From NCBI RefSeq assembly GCF_013343295.1, contig NZ_CP049074.1, positions 1,841,501 through 1,905,500 of the forward strand: a DNA stretch of 64,000 bases. Reading direction: 5' to 3'. The DNA comes from Metallosphaera tengchongensis. Its GTDB lineage: Archaea > Thermoproteota > Thermoprotei_A > Sulfolobales > Sulfolobaceae. Every line of letters starts with the position of its first letter. Position 1 is the first letter of the stretch. Below, one piece after another: positions 28,157-38,648 of the stretch. The translations under genes and the position numbers were made by a program. The notes under the pieces were generated by a model, which did not search any database, was not told where the DNA came from, and saw only the letters and a list, made by a program, of their open reading frames with translations.

Positions 28157-29823
28157 AAATTGAAAGAGAACGTTACGTGGAGCTTTACGGTCCCACAGAG
28201 GGAGATTCGGTTAGGTTGGGTGATACCGACCTTTGGTTGACTGTGGAGAGGGACATGATAGCTAAAGGCGAGGAACTGGTATTCGGTGCAGGAAAGACAG
28301 CTAGGGACGGGCTCGGACTCCTGCCCAACTCCAGAGAGGAGAACGTCATGGACTTAATTATAACAAACGCTGTAGTGTTCGATCCAGTTTTAGGAGTGGT
28401 TAAGGCTGATATAGGGATTAAGGACGGGGTAATCGTGAGTATTGGACATGGGGGAAATCCCTTCACCATGGATGGGGTAGACTTCGTTCTTGGCTCCTCC
28501 ACTGAGGTAGTTTCGGCTGAGGGATTGATAGCCACTCCAGGATTCGTGGACACACATATCCACTGGATATCCCCACAGCAAGTAATGGACGCATTATCGG
28601 CAGGTTTCACCACCTTGATAGGAGGGGGGACAGGTCCGGCAGAGGGAACAAAGGCTACCACAGTCACCCCAGGGTCATGGAACCTTAGAATGATGTTTAG
28701 GGCTTTAGACCTCTACCCAATTAACTATGGTTTAACAGCAAAAGGATCTTCCTCCTCATTGGCGATGGAGCAGGTATTGGATCAGGGAGCGTGCGGTTTC
28801 AAGATCCACGAGGACTGGGGAGCCATGCCTAGAGTAGTGGACGAGACCTTGACCTTAGCGGACCTCCGTGACGTGCAGGTTACTATACACACTGATACCT
28901 CAAACGAGAGCGGTTTCTTTGAGGACACGTTAAGGGCCATAGACGGGAGAACCATACACGCTTATCACGTGGAAGGAGCTGGAGGCGGACATGCTCCCGA
29001 TATCATAAGAATTGCTGGTGAACCCAACGTTTTACCGTCATCCACCAACCCAACAAAGCCATATACAGTTCACACGTATGAGGAGCACTTGGATATGCTT
29101 ATGGCGGTGCACCATCTCAACCCCAAGGTGCCTGAGGACGTGTCCTACGCTGAGTCCAGGATAAGGGAGGAGACCATGGCCGCAGAGGATTACCTACACG
29201 ACATAGGGGCTATCAGTATGATGTCCTCAGATTCCCAAGCCATGGGGAGAGTTGGTGAGACTGGGATTAGAACCTTTCAATTGGCCCATAAGATGAAGTC
29301 CCTAAACCTAGTCCCCATGGGAGACAACGAGAGGGCACTGCGCTACCTAGCTAAGATAACTATAAACCCTGCCATAACCCATGGAATATCGGATTACGTA
29401 GGTTCCCTTACTCCAGGTTTGCTAGCTGACGTAGTGCTCTGGGACCCTAGGTTCTTCCCAGCTAAGCCCTACATGGTAATAAAAGGCGGTGCGGTAGCCT
29501 GGGCATTGATGGGGGACACAAATGCATCCATAGCCTACGCACAGCCAGTAGTCTACAAACCAATGTTTGGATACGCCGATCGTTCCCTGTCTCTTCTATT
29601 TTCTTCCCTGGACGGTGTTGAAAGGGCGGAGAAGGAGGTAAAGAGAAAGGTGGTTCCGGTTAAGAACACTAGGGGTTTGGGTAAGTCAAATATGAGAAGA
29701 AACGATTCCCTACCAAAGATCGAGGTAGATCCTGATAAATATGAGGTCAAGGTCAACGGAGTAGTTCCAAGAGTACCCCCTTCAGAGAGGCTACCTTTGA
29801 CTAACCTATTCTTCATGTTCTGA
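28153..29823 (+). CDS. ureC: Urease alpha (catalytic) subunit
   Basis: 556 residues. Nickel ligands and active-site residues fall at nearly the numbers used for Klebsiella urease: His135 and His137 (VDTHIHWI), carbamylated Lys217 and His219 (GFKIHEDWG), His246, His272 and Asp360. The mobile-flap position equivalent to Cys319 is Val (LMAVHHLNP; His320 kept). It hydrolyses urea to ammonia and carbamate in the cytosol. The flap Cys is not a metal ligand, so activity is still expected, possibly with altered pH response or inhibitor sensitivity. Confidence 0.95.
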   Translation: MKIERERYVELYGPTEGDSVRLGDTDLWLTVERDMIAKGEELVFGAGKTARDGLGLLPNSREENVMDLIITNAVVFDPVLGVVKADIGIKDGVIVSIGHGGNPFTMDGVDFVLGSSTEVVSAEGLIATPGFVDTHIHWISPQQVMDALSAGFTTLIGGGTGPAEGTKATTVTPGSWNLRMMFRALDLYPINYGLTAKGSSSSLAMEQVLDQGACGFKIHEDWGAMPRVVDETLTLADLRDVQVTIHTDTSNESGFFEDTLRAIDGRTIHAYHVEGAGGGHAPDIIRIAGEPNVLPSSTNPTKPYTVHTYEEHLDMLMAVHHLNPKVPEDVSYAESRIREETMAAEDYLHDIGAISMMSSDSQAMGRVGETGIRTFQLAHKMKSLNLVPMGDNERALRYLAKITINPAITHGISDYVGSLTPGLLADVVLWDPRFFPAKPYMVIKGGAVAWALMGDTNASIAYAQPVVYKPMFGYADRSLSLLFSSLDGVERAEKEVKRKVVPVKNTRGLGKSNMRRNDSLPKIEVDPDKYEVKVNGVVPRVPPSERLPLTNLFFMF

Positions 29824-29827
29824 GGCG

Positions 29828-30271
29828 GTGCCGATGGAGAACGTAAAAAGACTAGATGTAGCTCCAGTAGGGGCACAAGTCAAAGATCTCGAGGTGGATA
29901 GGATCTCCCTAAGCAAGGGAAGGGTGAGGATTAGGTGCGAGGACGGTGAACACGTCCTAAACCTCCGTGGGTTAAGGGACGGGGACTACTTCATGTGGAG
30001 GAACTCAGTTTATCGGTTAATGCAAAGTAAAGAGAGAGTCCTTAAGTTCACATTAAAGGACTCTTGGGAGGCCTTCAAGTTAGGATTCGCCATCGGAAAC
30101 TTACATCAAAGAGTCATGGTTCAGGACAACTTCGTTTACCTTTCCATAGAAGAGAACAAGGTCCTGCAGGAAGCCTTCTCGGACTTTAAACCTGAAGTTG
30201 TGGAGACTAAGTTCTTCCCAAACCTGGAAATACCAATAAGGGGGGAGGTAATAGACTTTGTGGATCATTAA
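29828..30271 (+). CDS. ureE: Urease nickel-delivery protein UreE
   Basis: 147 residues. It has the UreE N-terminal beta domain and a C-terminal metal domain with the key GNLHQRVMV His motif (about 94-102). The His-rich tail of some bacterial UreE proteins is missing. It would deliver Ni(II) to UreG during urease assembly. Start is GTG at 29828 or the ATG six bases later; the distinction is not decided by the sequence. It follows ureC by four bases and overlaps ureF by 14. Confidence 0.85.
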   Translation: MPMENVKRLDVAPVGAQVKDLEVDRISLSKGRVRIRCEDGEHVLNLRGLRDGDYFMWRNSVYRLMQSKERVLKFTLKDSWEAFKLGFAIGNLHQRVMVQDNFVYLSIEENKVLQEAFSDFKPEVVETKFFPNLEIPIRGEVIDFVDH

Positions 30272-30854
30272 GGCCTTTCACCTCTTCGACAGTTCCCTTC
30301 CCTTAGGTTCGTTCAACTATTCGTTTGGAATTGAGGAGGCTTACTATCAAGGGTATGACGTGAAGGGTTTCATAAGAACTGTGATCAGGAACGTCGTGGA
30401 GAGGGGAGACGTACCCTTGGCGAGGATGGCATTCAAGGATCCGGAAAGGGCCAATGAGCTGGCGATAGCCTCTAAGGTTACCAAGGAGCTCCGTGAATCT
30501 AGCCTGAACATGGGTAGGTCCCTAGCTAAGCTTGGACTGTGTAAAGATACCTTTGTAACTAGAGTTAGGGACGGGCTCAGTCAAGGCGCCTATCCTGTGG
30601 TTGTGGCTAGATGTTGTGTCTCCATGAGAATTGATGAGGAGGTGTGCTTAGCAGGGCTCTTGTACTCTGAGCTCTCTCAGATGGTGTACTCAGCGGTTAG
30701 GTTAGGAGCCATAAACTTCGTGGAGGGGCAAAACCTAATCGAGGAGACCATAAGCGACGTTAGTTTGAGCGAAGATTTTGAGCCTTTCTGTCCAGTACTT
30801 GATGTTCTCTCCATTAATCATGAGAGGAGAGAGCCCAAGGTGTTCATGTCATGA
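30258..30854 (+). CDS. ureF: Urease accessory protein UreF
   Basis: 198 residues from a TTG start inside the end of ureE. The all-helical UreF pattern is visible: [20 protein letters not shown] near the N-terminus (the conserved D-S-x-x-P-x-G-x-F/Y-x-x-S-x-G-x-E motif). UreF acts with UreD and UreG in the activation complex that loads nickel and CO2. Slightly shorter than bacterial UreF (about 225). It overlaps ureG by four bases. Confidence 0.88.
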   Translation: MWIIKAFHLFDSSLPLGSFNYSFGIEEAYYQGYDVKGFIRTVIRNVVERGDVPLARMAFKDPERANELAIASKVTKELRESSLNMGRSLAKLGLCKDTFVTRVRDGLSQGAYPVVVARCCVSMRIDEEVCLAGLLYSELSQMVYSAVRLGAINFVEGQNLIEETISDVSLSEDFEPFCPVLDVLSINHERREPKVFMS

Positions 30855-31474
30855 TTAGGGTAGGAGTTTTGGGTCCTGTAGGCTCAGGAAAGACTAGCCT
30901 AATAGAGTTCCTCACAAGATATTACGCCAAGAAATTTAGGGTAGCAATCTTGACTAATGACGTGGTCTCCTCCTATGACGCAATGAGGATTTACGAGAAC
31001 TTGGTTAGGAAGGACGGTATATTACCAAAGGATAATCTGCTGGGTATAGTCACAGGAGGATGTCCTCACACTGCAATCAGAGAAGACCCATCCCTAAACC
31101 TGAGGGCCCTGGAAACCCTAGAGGCTAGGGTCAAACCTGACTTAGTCTTCATAGAGAGTGGGGGCGACAACGTCATGTCCACCTTCAGTACTGCACTGGC
31201 TGACTACACAATATTCGTCCTTGACACCTCTGCAGGAGATAAGTACCCTGAAAAGGGAGGGCTTGGGATAAGCGAGAGCGATCTACTGGTCATAAACAAG
31301 GTAGACCTAGCACCTTACGTGAACGCCGACCTTGAAAAGATGAGGAAGGGCTCTATGAAGGTCAGAAAGGGGAAACCCACGATTTTCGTGAGCTTGAAGA
31401 GCGGTGAGGGAATTGATGACCTGCTAAAGGTATTGAATGAGGAGTTGGGGCTTGAGACATCTCCTAAGGGTTAG
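30851..31474 (+). CDS. ureG: Urease accessory GTPase UreG
   Basis: 207 residues. The P-loop is [10 protein letters not shown] (from about residue 8), the nickel-binding Cys-Pro-His motif is [13 protein letters not shown], and the guanine-specificity motif is [10 protein letters not shown]. It is a SIMIBI-class GTPase that powers nickel insertion into urease. It overlaps ureF upstream by four bases and ureD downstream by 38 bases, so the last four operon genes are strongly coupled. Confidence 0.93.
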   Translation: MIRVGVLGPVGSGKTSLIEFLTRYYAKKFRVAILTNDVVSSYDAMRIYENLVRKDGILPKDNLLGIVTGGCPHTAIREDPSLNLRALETLEARVKPDLVFIESGGDNVMSTFSTALADYTIFVLDTSAGDKYPEKGGLGISESDLLVINKVDLAPYVNADLEKMRKGSMKVRKGKPTIFVSLKSGEGIDDLLKVLNEELGLETSPKG

Positions 31475-32060
31475 GGATATAGAGGGAGGGATTTTAGTGG
31501 AAAGGGAGGGATCCCTCAACGCTATCTTAATTGACAACACGGTTATATTTACAAATCCCTCGGAGGTCATGGCCAACTACGACAATTTCCATTACGAGAT
31601 AGCTGTGAAGAATAAGGTCGTGACGGATCAGGCGTATAACAAGGTCCTCACCAACTCAAGGGTACATGTGGTCATAAGGGCGACCTTAGAGAACTCCAAA
31701 TATCTGCCTCACCCTATCATTCTCTACAATGGTGCTGGTATTACCATTGAGGGAGAGTTCCACGTGGTTGATAAGGCTGAAATTATGGAGGTGTTCGTCC
31801 CAGGTAGGAGAGGAATGGGCGAGAACTTCGTTAGGGGAGACGTGAAGGCTGTAACCAGGATATATAGTAGAGGAAAGTTGATAGTTTACGACGTTTTCAA
31901 GGTCAAGGACGACGACTATCTCAACCCAAACGTCATGGGAAATAAATGCTTGGTATCCTTTTTCCAGGTTGAGGACAGCGAACACCAGGTGAGCAGGGAG
32001 TTAATTGATCATAGGGGCGTATTTAGGAGGTGGTCAGAAATTACAGGACTCTGGTTTTAG
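31437..32060 (+). CDS. ureD: Urease accessory protein UreD/UreH
   Basis: 207 residues, shorter than bacterial UreD (about 270). Recognisable parts include [30 protein letters not shown] and the final [15 protein letters not shown]. UreD bridges UreF to urease and channels nickel. The start inside ureG (38-base overlap) gives a longer N-terminus; a later start cannot be excluded. It closes the operon. A UreD at the 3' end with this short length is consistent with archaeal ureases. Confidence 0.78.
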   Translation: MRSWGLRHLLRVRDIEGGILVEREGSLNAILIDNTVIFTNPSEVMANYDNFHYEIAVKNKVVTDQAYNKVLTNSRVHVVIRATLENSKYLPHPIILYNGAGITIEGEFHVVDKAEIMEVFVPGRRGMGENFVRGDVKAVTRIYSRGKLIVYDVFKVKDDDYLNPNVMGNKCLVSFFQVEDSEHQVSRELIDHRGVFRRWSEITGLWF

Positions 32061-32194
32061 CATTCTTCGTTTCCAGTAGGGGAGATTTAGTGAAGCAACG
32101 TCTTGGTCATCCATAGAAATTATATTATTAAATGTGTTTAACTTAATTTAAGGAACGCTAACTCCATTATCGAGGAAGCGAAATTATGGTCGCC

Positions 32195-32220
32195 TGTCCC
32201 TCCTAAAGGGCGAGACGTCC
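32195..32220 (-). repeat. End-hairpin copy in inverted orientation beside the TnpB element
   Basis: On the minus strand: GTCTCGCCCTTTAGGAGGGA. It resembles the dispersed end repeat and lies about 30 bases left of the intact element, in opposite orientation. Confidence 0.5.
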
Positions 32221-32312
32221 TCTTTTTATAATATTTTACAAGATGAGGAAAGCCTCGCCCTTCAGGGCGGGGATGTGAAAGGTTTTTAAACACTTTTCTC
32301 TACCTCTTTATT

Positions 32313-33498
<1,186 letters not shown>

Positions 33499-33566
33499 TT
33501 AGGAGTTGTAATTTTTATTACTCTAATACAAGAACTGTGTTACTGAAAAGTGTTTAAAATTGGACT

Positions 33567-34397
33567 TTACTCCACTGTCATGGACGAAATTATTGTGACA
33601 CCCTCTTTCTCTAGCTCTTTCTTTACTTTCATGTCAATGTAGTTCGCCACCAGGAAAAGTTTAACAGGTTTATTGAAGAGCTGCGGGATCAACTTCTTCC
33701 TCACCACCATCTGTTCCAGTGCTCCCTCATCTGCAAAGTTCTTTATCTCGAAAACGTAGACGTAGTCGTTGGTTTCATAGAAGTCCACTTCGAATATCCT
33801 ACCCTTGTCTATTATCCCTAGGGTATCTATAATGTTACCGTGTTTAACCTTGTCTGGGTCCACCCCGTGTAGCTCTAAAGCCTCCTTATAGATCATCATG
33901 ATGGTCTTCTCTAGACCCTTACCAGCCCTATTGGTAAAACTGCCGACCTCCGTCGAGAGCTTGATCATAAGCTTGTCAAGCTCTTTTACCTCACTGGTCA
34001 GCTGCTTTACTGCCTCCTGCAGTCCCTTAACCGCCTCGCTGTGCTCTTTCAGTATTTCTCCCTGTTGCTTCACTGCCTCCTGGAGTGCCTTAATCGAGTC
34101 CCCTTGTTGCTTCACTGCCTCCTGCAGTCCCTTAACCGCCTCGCTGTGCTCTTTCAGTATTTCTCCCTGTTGCTTCACTGCCTCCTGGAGTGCCTTAATC
34201 GAGTCCCCTTGTTGCTTCACTGCCTCCTGCAGTCCCTTAACCTCTCCTTGTAATTTTCTAATAGCTTCTGTATTTTCCTCTAATTTCTTAATCACAACCT
34301 CATCCTTAAGTTTATCATAAATTTTATCAGCTAATACTGAAATAAATTTTGGGTCTTCTAGTAGTTTTTTAGTTATCTCGTCGCTTTCGCTAGCCAT
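33567..34397 (-). CDS. Coiled-coil protein with C-terminal PD-(D/E)XK-like domain
   Basis: 276 residues. An N-terminal helical head is followed by a long coiled coil (about 35-155) built from repeats of GLQEAVKQQGDSIKALQEAV type, and a C-terminal alpha/beta domain with FEVDFYETNDYVYVFEIKNF, i.e. an Asp then Glu-x-Lys arrangement of PD-(D/E)XK nucleases (DUF3782-like). Such proteins are common in thermophilic archaea; their job is unknown. A 35-residue unit is exactly duplicated. A protein of the same design lies 2.1 kb downstream. Confidence 0.65.
   Translation of the reverse strand: MASESDEITKKLLEDPKFISVLADKIYDKLKDEVVIKKLEENTEAIRKLQGEVKGLQEAVKQQGDSIKALQEAVKQQGEILKEHSEAVKGLQEAVKQQGDSIKALQEAVKQQGEILKEHSEAVKGLQEAVKQLTSEVKELDKLMIKLSTEVGSFTNRAGKGLEKTIMMIYKEALELHGVDPDKVKHGNIIDTLGIIDKGRIFEVDFYETNDYVYVFEIKNFADEGALEQMVVRKKLIPQLFNKPVKLFLVANYIDMKVKKELEKEGVTIISSMTVE
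34013..34222 (-). repeat. 105-bp tandem duplication inside the coiled-coil gene
   Basis: Two adjacent 105-base units, apparently identical, encode the 35-residue coiled-coil segment twice. The lack of synonymous differences indicates a recent duplication. Confidence 0.75.
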
Positions 34398-34470
34398 ATA
34401 ACGTTTAGTCGGTAATAAGGGTTTTATACTTTTCCCTATTTAGCCCATACTCGTTTATAAATTGAAAATG

Positions 34471-35101
34471 AAAACCCTGCCCTTTAGGGCAGAGATGAAA
34501 TAAGAGTAACCGGGGCTAAATTTCCTCACAGCCATAGTCAGCAGTTTCCGTGAGACCATTAAGTTTATACAATCTGGACTGTTGAGGACTTTATGCACCG
34601 CAAGGAAGTCTTGCCCCAGGCGTGGTGTGTATCCCGAAAGGCTGGTAAGACATATAGACACTTCAAGGTGTGCGGGTTCCCCATCGTCCAGTTGAATCTG
34701 GGTCATCCCTTGAGACGGAGAGGGTGAGAGCGAAGGATTAGCTTGATCCCCTTGAAGCCCCAGGGTTGGGGATTGATATCAAACATCATGAAATCCGACG
34801 AAACTCAATCCCCTCCTGCATTGAACCCGTAGGAGAGGCTCCATAATCTGAGGTATAGGAGAGTTAGTCGCTCCTTCTACAGATGAGAGACCAGGAGAGT
34901 AGTAGAGAGTCAATTCGAACCATATCTCATTTAACTGTGGGACTCTACCCTTCTTACGCTGTTCCTTAACTGGACGACGAGGGATTAATTCCCTGGCAGA
35001 GTCATCTCGGGCATGGAAACCCTAGAATGATTTTCCCTTTCAACGAGTTAGATTTATAAAAGGAACAGCAAACCTCGCCCTTTAGGGCAGGGAGGGGTCA
35101 G
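34471..35101 (+). mobile_element. Decayed element bounded by left- and right-end hairpins
   Basis: Left end: CCCTGCCCTTTAGGGCAGAG followed by ATGAAA (34475-34500), matching the left end of the intact TnpB element. Right end: ACCTCGCCCTTTAGGGCAGG then GAGGGGTCAG (to 35101). In between lies copy 1 of the 270-base repeat plus sequence without an intact ORF. It may be a TnpB-less derivative or deletion product. Confidence 0.5.
34541..34817 (+). repeat. About 270-base repeat, copy 1 (diverged)
   Basis: Related to the copies at 47330-47600 and 48605-48873 over the whole length, with many substitutions. Shared blocks include AAGTCTTGCCCCAGG near the centre and GTTGATATCAA-type sequence with CGACGAAACTCAA near the end. 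No frame is open throughout. Confidence 0.7.
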
Positions 35102-35622
35102 ATTGCATTAGGTAAGGCCCTAGGGTAAACCATAGGTAAGGTTAGAGGCGAAATTTTTTGAGTATATCTTAGTATTTTATCAAGGAGAGGTCTGTCAATA
35201 AAAACTCAGCAACGTAACAAGGGGTTTTTCACTGAGGATGCCATGGATGAGGGAAAACTGCTTCAGCTGTGCACTGTAGACTGAGGAAAACAAGATAATA
35301 AGAGTCCTGACAGAGATGAAAATACTTAGGGTGGTCGTAGATGGGAGGTGACTTACTGGGCCAGTATCCTCCTCAGTGAATGAGGAGATTACCAGGGTGG
35401 AGGAGGAAGGAGACTTATGGAAGCCCTCTAGTTGTTGCATACATATAGGGCTATGCGCTCAGTGGCAGCAGGAAGGGGCATACGCATCAGGTTCATGAGG
35501 CATAACTTGGCTACAATAGGCTTGTAGATTTGGGAGTAGTCCGGCTACCGAGAGGCACATGCGACGCTCTCCTCAACACGTTTTTCTATCTTGTTTTATA
35601 ATTCCCCCAACCTAGTTATCAT
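35102..35622. other. Intergenic region, no intact gene
   Basis: About 520 bases with scattered short open stretches (for example around 35220-35520 on the plus strand) that look like decayed coding sequence of unknown origin. The last 40 bases carry TTTTATAATT, the likely promoter of the TenA-like gene. Confidence 0.4.
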
Positions 35623-36207
35623 ATGCTCTCTGAGATAAGGAAAGAGCTCAGGGATGTCAACGTGAGGGTTCTAAACCATGAGTTTGTGAAACTAGCGGAG
35701 GAGGGGAAGCTTCCGATGGAAAGGATGGAGCTCTTCTATTCCCAACAGTGGTACATAGTCAACTACGACGTCAGGTCTTTAGCGTTGATGTTGAGTAGGG
35801 CGAGGGAGCCCGACGAGCTCGACTTCTTTTTTGGGGTAATACAGGGTGACTACCAAGGGCTTAGGATCCTAAACGTTGTAGCAAGGAAAGACGTAAAGCC
35901 TATACCCAGTGCCGTGGTCTACACTCACTACATGTCTTGGTTGGCAAACTACGCGAACCCAGGAGAACAGGTCCTAGCCTTGGTCGTTAACTTGCCCGTG
36001 TGGAGCGAAAACTGTAGGAGGTTAGCCAAGGCGTTTAAGGGCAAGTTAGACACAAAGTTCTTGGAGCTGTTCGCGGGCGTAGAGGTGGACGAGGGACTAG
36101 CCGAGAGGATCATCTCTAGGTATCAGGGGCAGTACATGGAGATAGCGAGGACAATACAGGCTTACGAACTTGCGTTCTGGGACAGTCTACTCCAAGAGAA
36201 AGAGTAG
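35623..36207 (+). CDS. TenA/PqqC-like heme-oxygenase-fold protein
   Basis: 194 residues, all helical. YSQQWYIVNYDVRSLALML (about 39-57), WSENCRRLAKAF (about 127-138, with a Cys as in thiaminase II) and IQAYELAFWDSLL at the C-terminus match the TenA/THI-4 family. TenA salvages thiamine pyrimidine breakdown products; related proteins have other roles, so thiamine salvage is likely but not certain. TTTTATAATT centred about 25 bases upstream supports a leaderless start at the ATG. No thiamine gene adjoins it. Confidence 0.7.
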   Translation: MLSEIRKELRDVNVRVLNHEFVKLAEEGKLPMERMELFYSQQWYIVNYDVRSLALMLSRAREPDELDFFFGVIQGDYQGLRILNVVARKDVKPIPSAVVYTHYMSWLANYANPGEQVLALVVNLPVWSENCRRLAKAFKGKLDTKFLELFAGVEVDEGLAERIISRYQGQYMEIARTIQAYELAFWDSLLQEKE

Positions 36208-36487
36208 TGGGCCTGAACCAAGATATGGACTTTAGAGCCGATAGTAAGTACACTGTGTAGAACAACTAGATTTTAGGAGTTTTAGATTTTTCAGTCTGTT
36301 TCTTTCCAAGTACACTCAACGTGTATTGCCTAAGTTTGAGGAAAAGAGGCATCTAAAGAACTTAAGTTTATACAAGGATTGAAAAATAAGGGATTAACAG
36401 GTATTGGTTCCTCCACGCCCATCTCCTATTTCTCCATCTACTTAATTATATAGTCTCCTCACGTTCTTGTTGTGAAGAGGACGCAGT
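36208..36487. other. Intergenic region, nothing recognised
   Basis: About 280 bases between convergent genes; no ORF or repeat could be supported. Confidence 0.35.
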
Positions 36488-37561
36488 TCACCTCTCCTCG
36501 AAGTAACCTCCCTTCATGTACTTTACCACCGTGATGTTTAGCATCTTGCCGAGCTCCTCCGGTTTGCCCCTCTTGAGCCTGTAGACGATGAAGGGGACTA
36601 CTTCCTTGTCTTTCAGGTAGTTCCTTAGGATGTCCACCTTAGTCTTAAGCTTGAACATGTCCCTCTTCCTCAATGTTGCCTTGATTTCACCCACGTATAC
36701 CATGTTCCCCACCTCAATGTAGGCATCAAACTCCATGACCTCGCTGCCAACCTTCACCGTTTTTGGTCTCACGTCCTTCACCTCCGTTCCCTTAGACTGG
36801 AACCAGAGGATCAAGTCCTTCCTTATGTAGTCCTCTACGATCAGGCCAAAGGTGTTCTCTAGCCCGCCCACCCTCCTGTTAAGCCCCTCAACTGCCTTCA
36901 CCAACTTTGCGACTATCCTCCTTAGCTCAGCTATTGCTTTCGTGTTCTCCTCCGTCTGCTTCGCTAGCGCCTCCACCATTTTCCTCAACTCCGTTATCGC
37001 CTTAGTGTTCTCCTCCGTCTGCTTCCTCAACTCCGTTATCGCCTTAGTGTTCTCCTCCGTCTGCTTCCTCAACTCCGTTATCGCCTTAGTGTTCTCCTCC
37101 GTCTGCTTCCTCAACTCCGTTATCGCCTTAGTGTTCTCCTCCGTCTGCTTCCTCAACTCCGTTATCGCCTTAGTGTTCTCCTCCGTCTGCTTCCTCAACT
37201 CCGTTATCGCCTTAGTGTTCTCCTCCGTCTGCTTCCTCAACTCCGTTATCGCCTTAGTGTTCTCCTCCGTCTGCTTCACCAGAACCTCCATAACTTTCCT
37301 CAACTCCGTGATTGCGTTAGTGTTCTCGGTAGTTACACTCGAGAGTGACGCAAAACCCTCAACTAGCTTCGCCGTGACTTCTCTCAGCTCACTGATTTCC
37401 CTTTTCTGTTCTTCCACCCACTGCTCGTAAGCCTTTTGTCTTTCTTTGACGTCGCCTATCAATAGTTGTAGCTCTCTAACAGCTGAGGTCAAGGAGCTTA
37501 TTAGGAGGGACTCCAGCTCCTTTCTGACTATCTCTCTAACCGTATTCTCGTCAATTGCCAT
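36488..37561 (-). CDS. Coiled-coil protein with 14-residue tandem repeats and PD-(D/E)XK-like domain
   Basis: 357 residues. An N-terminal helix leads to a coiled coil (about 40-225) with seven copies of QTEENTKAITELRK, flanked by diverged versions (QTEENTKAIAELRR). The C-terminal domain has VMEFDAYIEVGNMVYVGEIK, an Asp then Glu-x-Lys nuclease-like core. The 14-residue unit equals two heptads, so each repeat lengthens a coiled coil without changing register. Same architecture as the protein at 33567-34397 but with little sequence similarity in the coil. Function unknown. Confidence 0.65.
   Translation of the reverse strand: MAIDENTVREIVRKELESLLISSLTSAVRELQLLIGDVKERQKAYEQWVEEQKREISELREVTAKLVEGFASLSSVTTENTNAITELRKVMEVLVKQTEENTKAITELRKQTEENTKAITELRKQTEENTKAITELRKQTEENTKAITELRKQTEENTKAITELRKQTEENTKAITELRKQTEENTKAITELRKMVEALAKQTEENTKAIAELRRIVAKLVKAVEGLNRRVGGLENTFGLIVEDYIRKDLILWFQSKGTEVKDVRPKTVKVGSEVMEFDAYIEVGNMVYVGEIKATLRKRDMFKLKTKVDILRNYLKDKEVVPFIVYRLKRGKPEELGKMLNITVVKYMKGGYFEER
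37010..37261 (-). repeat. Six perfect 42-bp tandem units in a coding region
   Basis: The unit begins CTCCTCCGTCTGCTTCCTCA at 37010 and recurs exactly every 42 bases through 37261, with partial units on both sides. No base difference between units was seen. Confidence 0.85.
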
Positions 37562-38648
37562 AACTGAAATATTGAGGGCGTAATTAAATAGGTTACTGGC
37601 AGCCGAAAGTACAGGGCTACGTTCCGTGGTCGAACCAATCCTCAGGTCTAGGTCTGACGGCGATAGGGCTCCTAAGTCCTAAAGACCCAGCATCCATAGA
37701 GGAAGGTACTTACGTGAGTAAACGTGCCATCCCTTAATTCGTGTTAACCAATAGGGCTTCCCTTGCGAGAGGATTCTCACCTCGATGGTTCAAGACGGCG
37801 GAAGGAGTTCCCCCAGGTTTTAATTGGTTTCCCTTTGGTACTTCCTCCGTTTTCATTTAGTTCTCCGGCATCTATCCAGGGACTTTTGTTCCCCTGCTTG
37901 TCCTGGTCTCAGGACTTATTCTGTCTATGCGATAGGTTAAGCCGGAAGAGGTTTCGGTTCTCCCTCTTTGTTTCTTCACCCTAATTGTCTACCTGGCGCC
38001 GTCTTGAAGACCGTTAACATGTTTTCTACAATCGAGACTACGGTCCTGATCTCCGCCCCAACCATGTTCACCTCAATCCTCTACCCAGTCTATGTGGCCA
38101 AGGCATCAAGCATGAATAGCCTCAGTGAACTATCCCTAGACCAAGTGGGACTAGTGAAGAACATTCTAACCTTCTTCTCCGCCTTGATAAGACCTAGGCG
38201 TAGAGACCTGTCTTAATTTGGGTTCATATTCTCAGAGGGGTAAGCTTAGACCAGAGATATGTCGATTTCCACACCTAGTAGATGGGTCCGGGTCACTCCA
38301 CTAAAGGGGCGGAGACGAGAGAGGGAGTCCCCATGATTACCGTAAAGCCCAAGTATCGAGAGTTGATATCAAACAGAATGAAATCCGATGAAACCCAAAC
38401 CCTTTATAGGAATAGGAGGAAATATAGAAGTTGCAGACGTAAGCCTCGTCCCTAGACAAGCTAATGGTAAACTAAGGATTCAAACTAGGACACGATCGCT
38501 TCAGCTACGGAGGTTTAGATACGCTTAACTATGCGACCATGTATTAGGCGCTACTGCTCCCAGAACTCACACCTTTATCACTGTACCATATGAACATGTA
38601 GCCATCGGAAGTTTAGAAATATAAACTCTTCCTCTGGGGTACAGAATA
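37562..38648. other. Long stretch without intact genes
   Basis: About 1.1 kb. It contains a partial copy of the 270-base repeat (38281-38406). An 82-codon open stretch at 37968-38216 includes TTVLISAPTMFTSILYPVYV, which could be a fragment of a membrane protein such as a polysaccharide flippase; this is weak. Otherwise nothing could be supported. Confidence 0.4.
38281..38406 (+). repeat. About 270-base repeat, copy 4 (3' part only)
   Basis: GTTGATATCAAACAGAATGA followed by AATCCGATGAAACCCAAACC (38362-38401) closely matches the 3' end of the other copies; upstream similarity is patchy. Confidence 0.55.

Noticed and set aside
28185-28667. 160-codon minus-strand frame inside ureC
   Set aside because: Antisense of a clear urease subunit; no recognisable domain.
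33898-34320. 140-codon plus-strand frame rich in Cys, Ser and Phe
   Set aside because: Antisense shadow of the 105-bp duplicated coiled-coil segment; composition is unlike a real protein.
37010-37261. CRISPR array
   Set aside because: The 42-base units are directly abutting with no variable spacers and lie within a coding frame.
36852-37430. 192-codon plus-strand open frame over the tandem repeats (repeating NSVIALVFSSVCFL)
   Set aside because: It is the antisense of the coiled-coil gene; a repeat whose unit is a multiple of three keeps all frames open. The minus-strand frame has a sensible protein with a conserved domain after the repeat.
37968-38216. 82-codon frame as a genuine membrane protein
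   Set aside because: Only a central stretch looks protein-like and both ends are unlike a coding sequence; mentioned only as a possible fragment.
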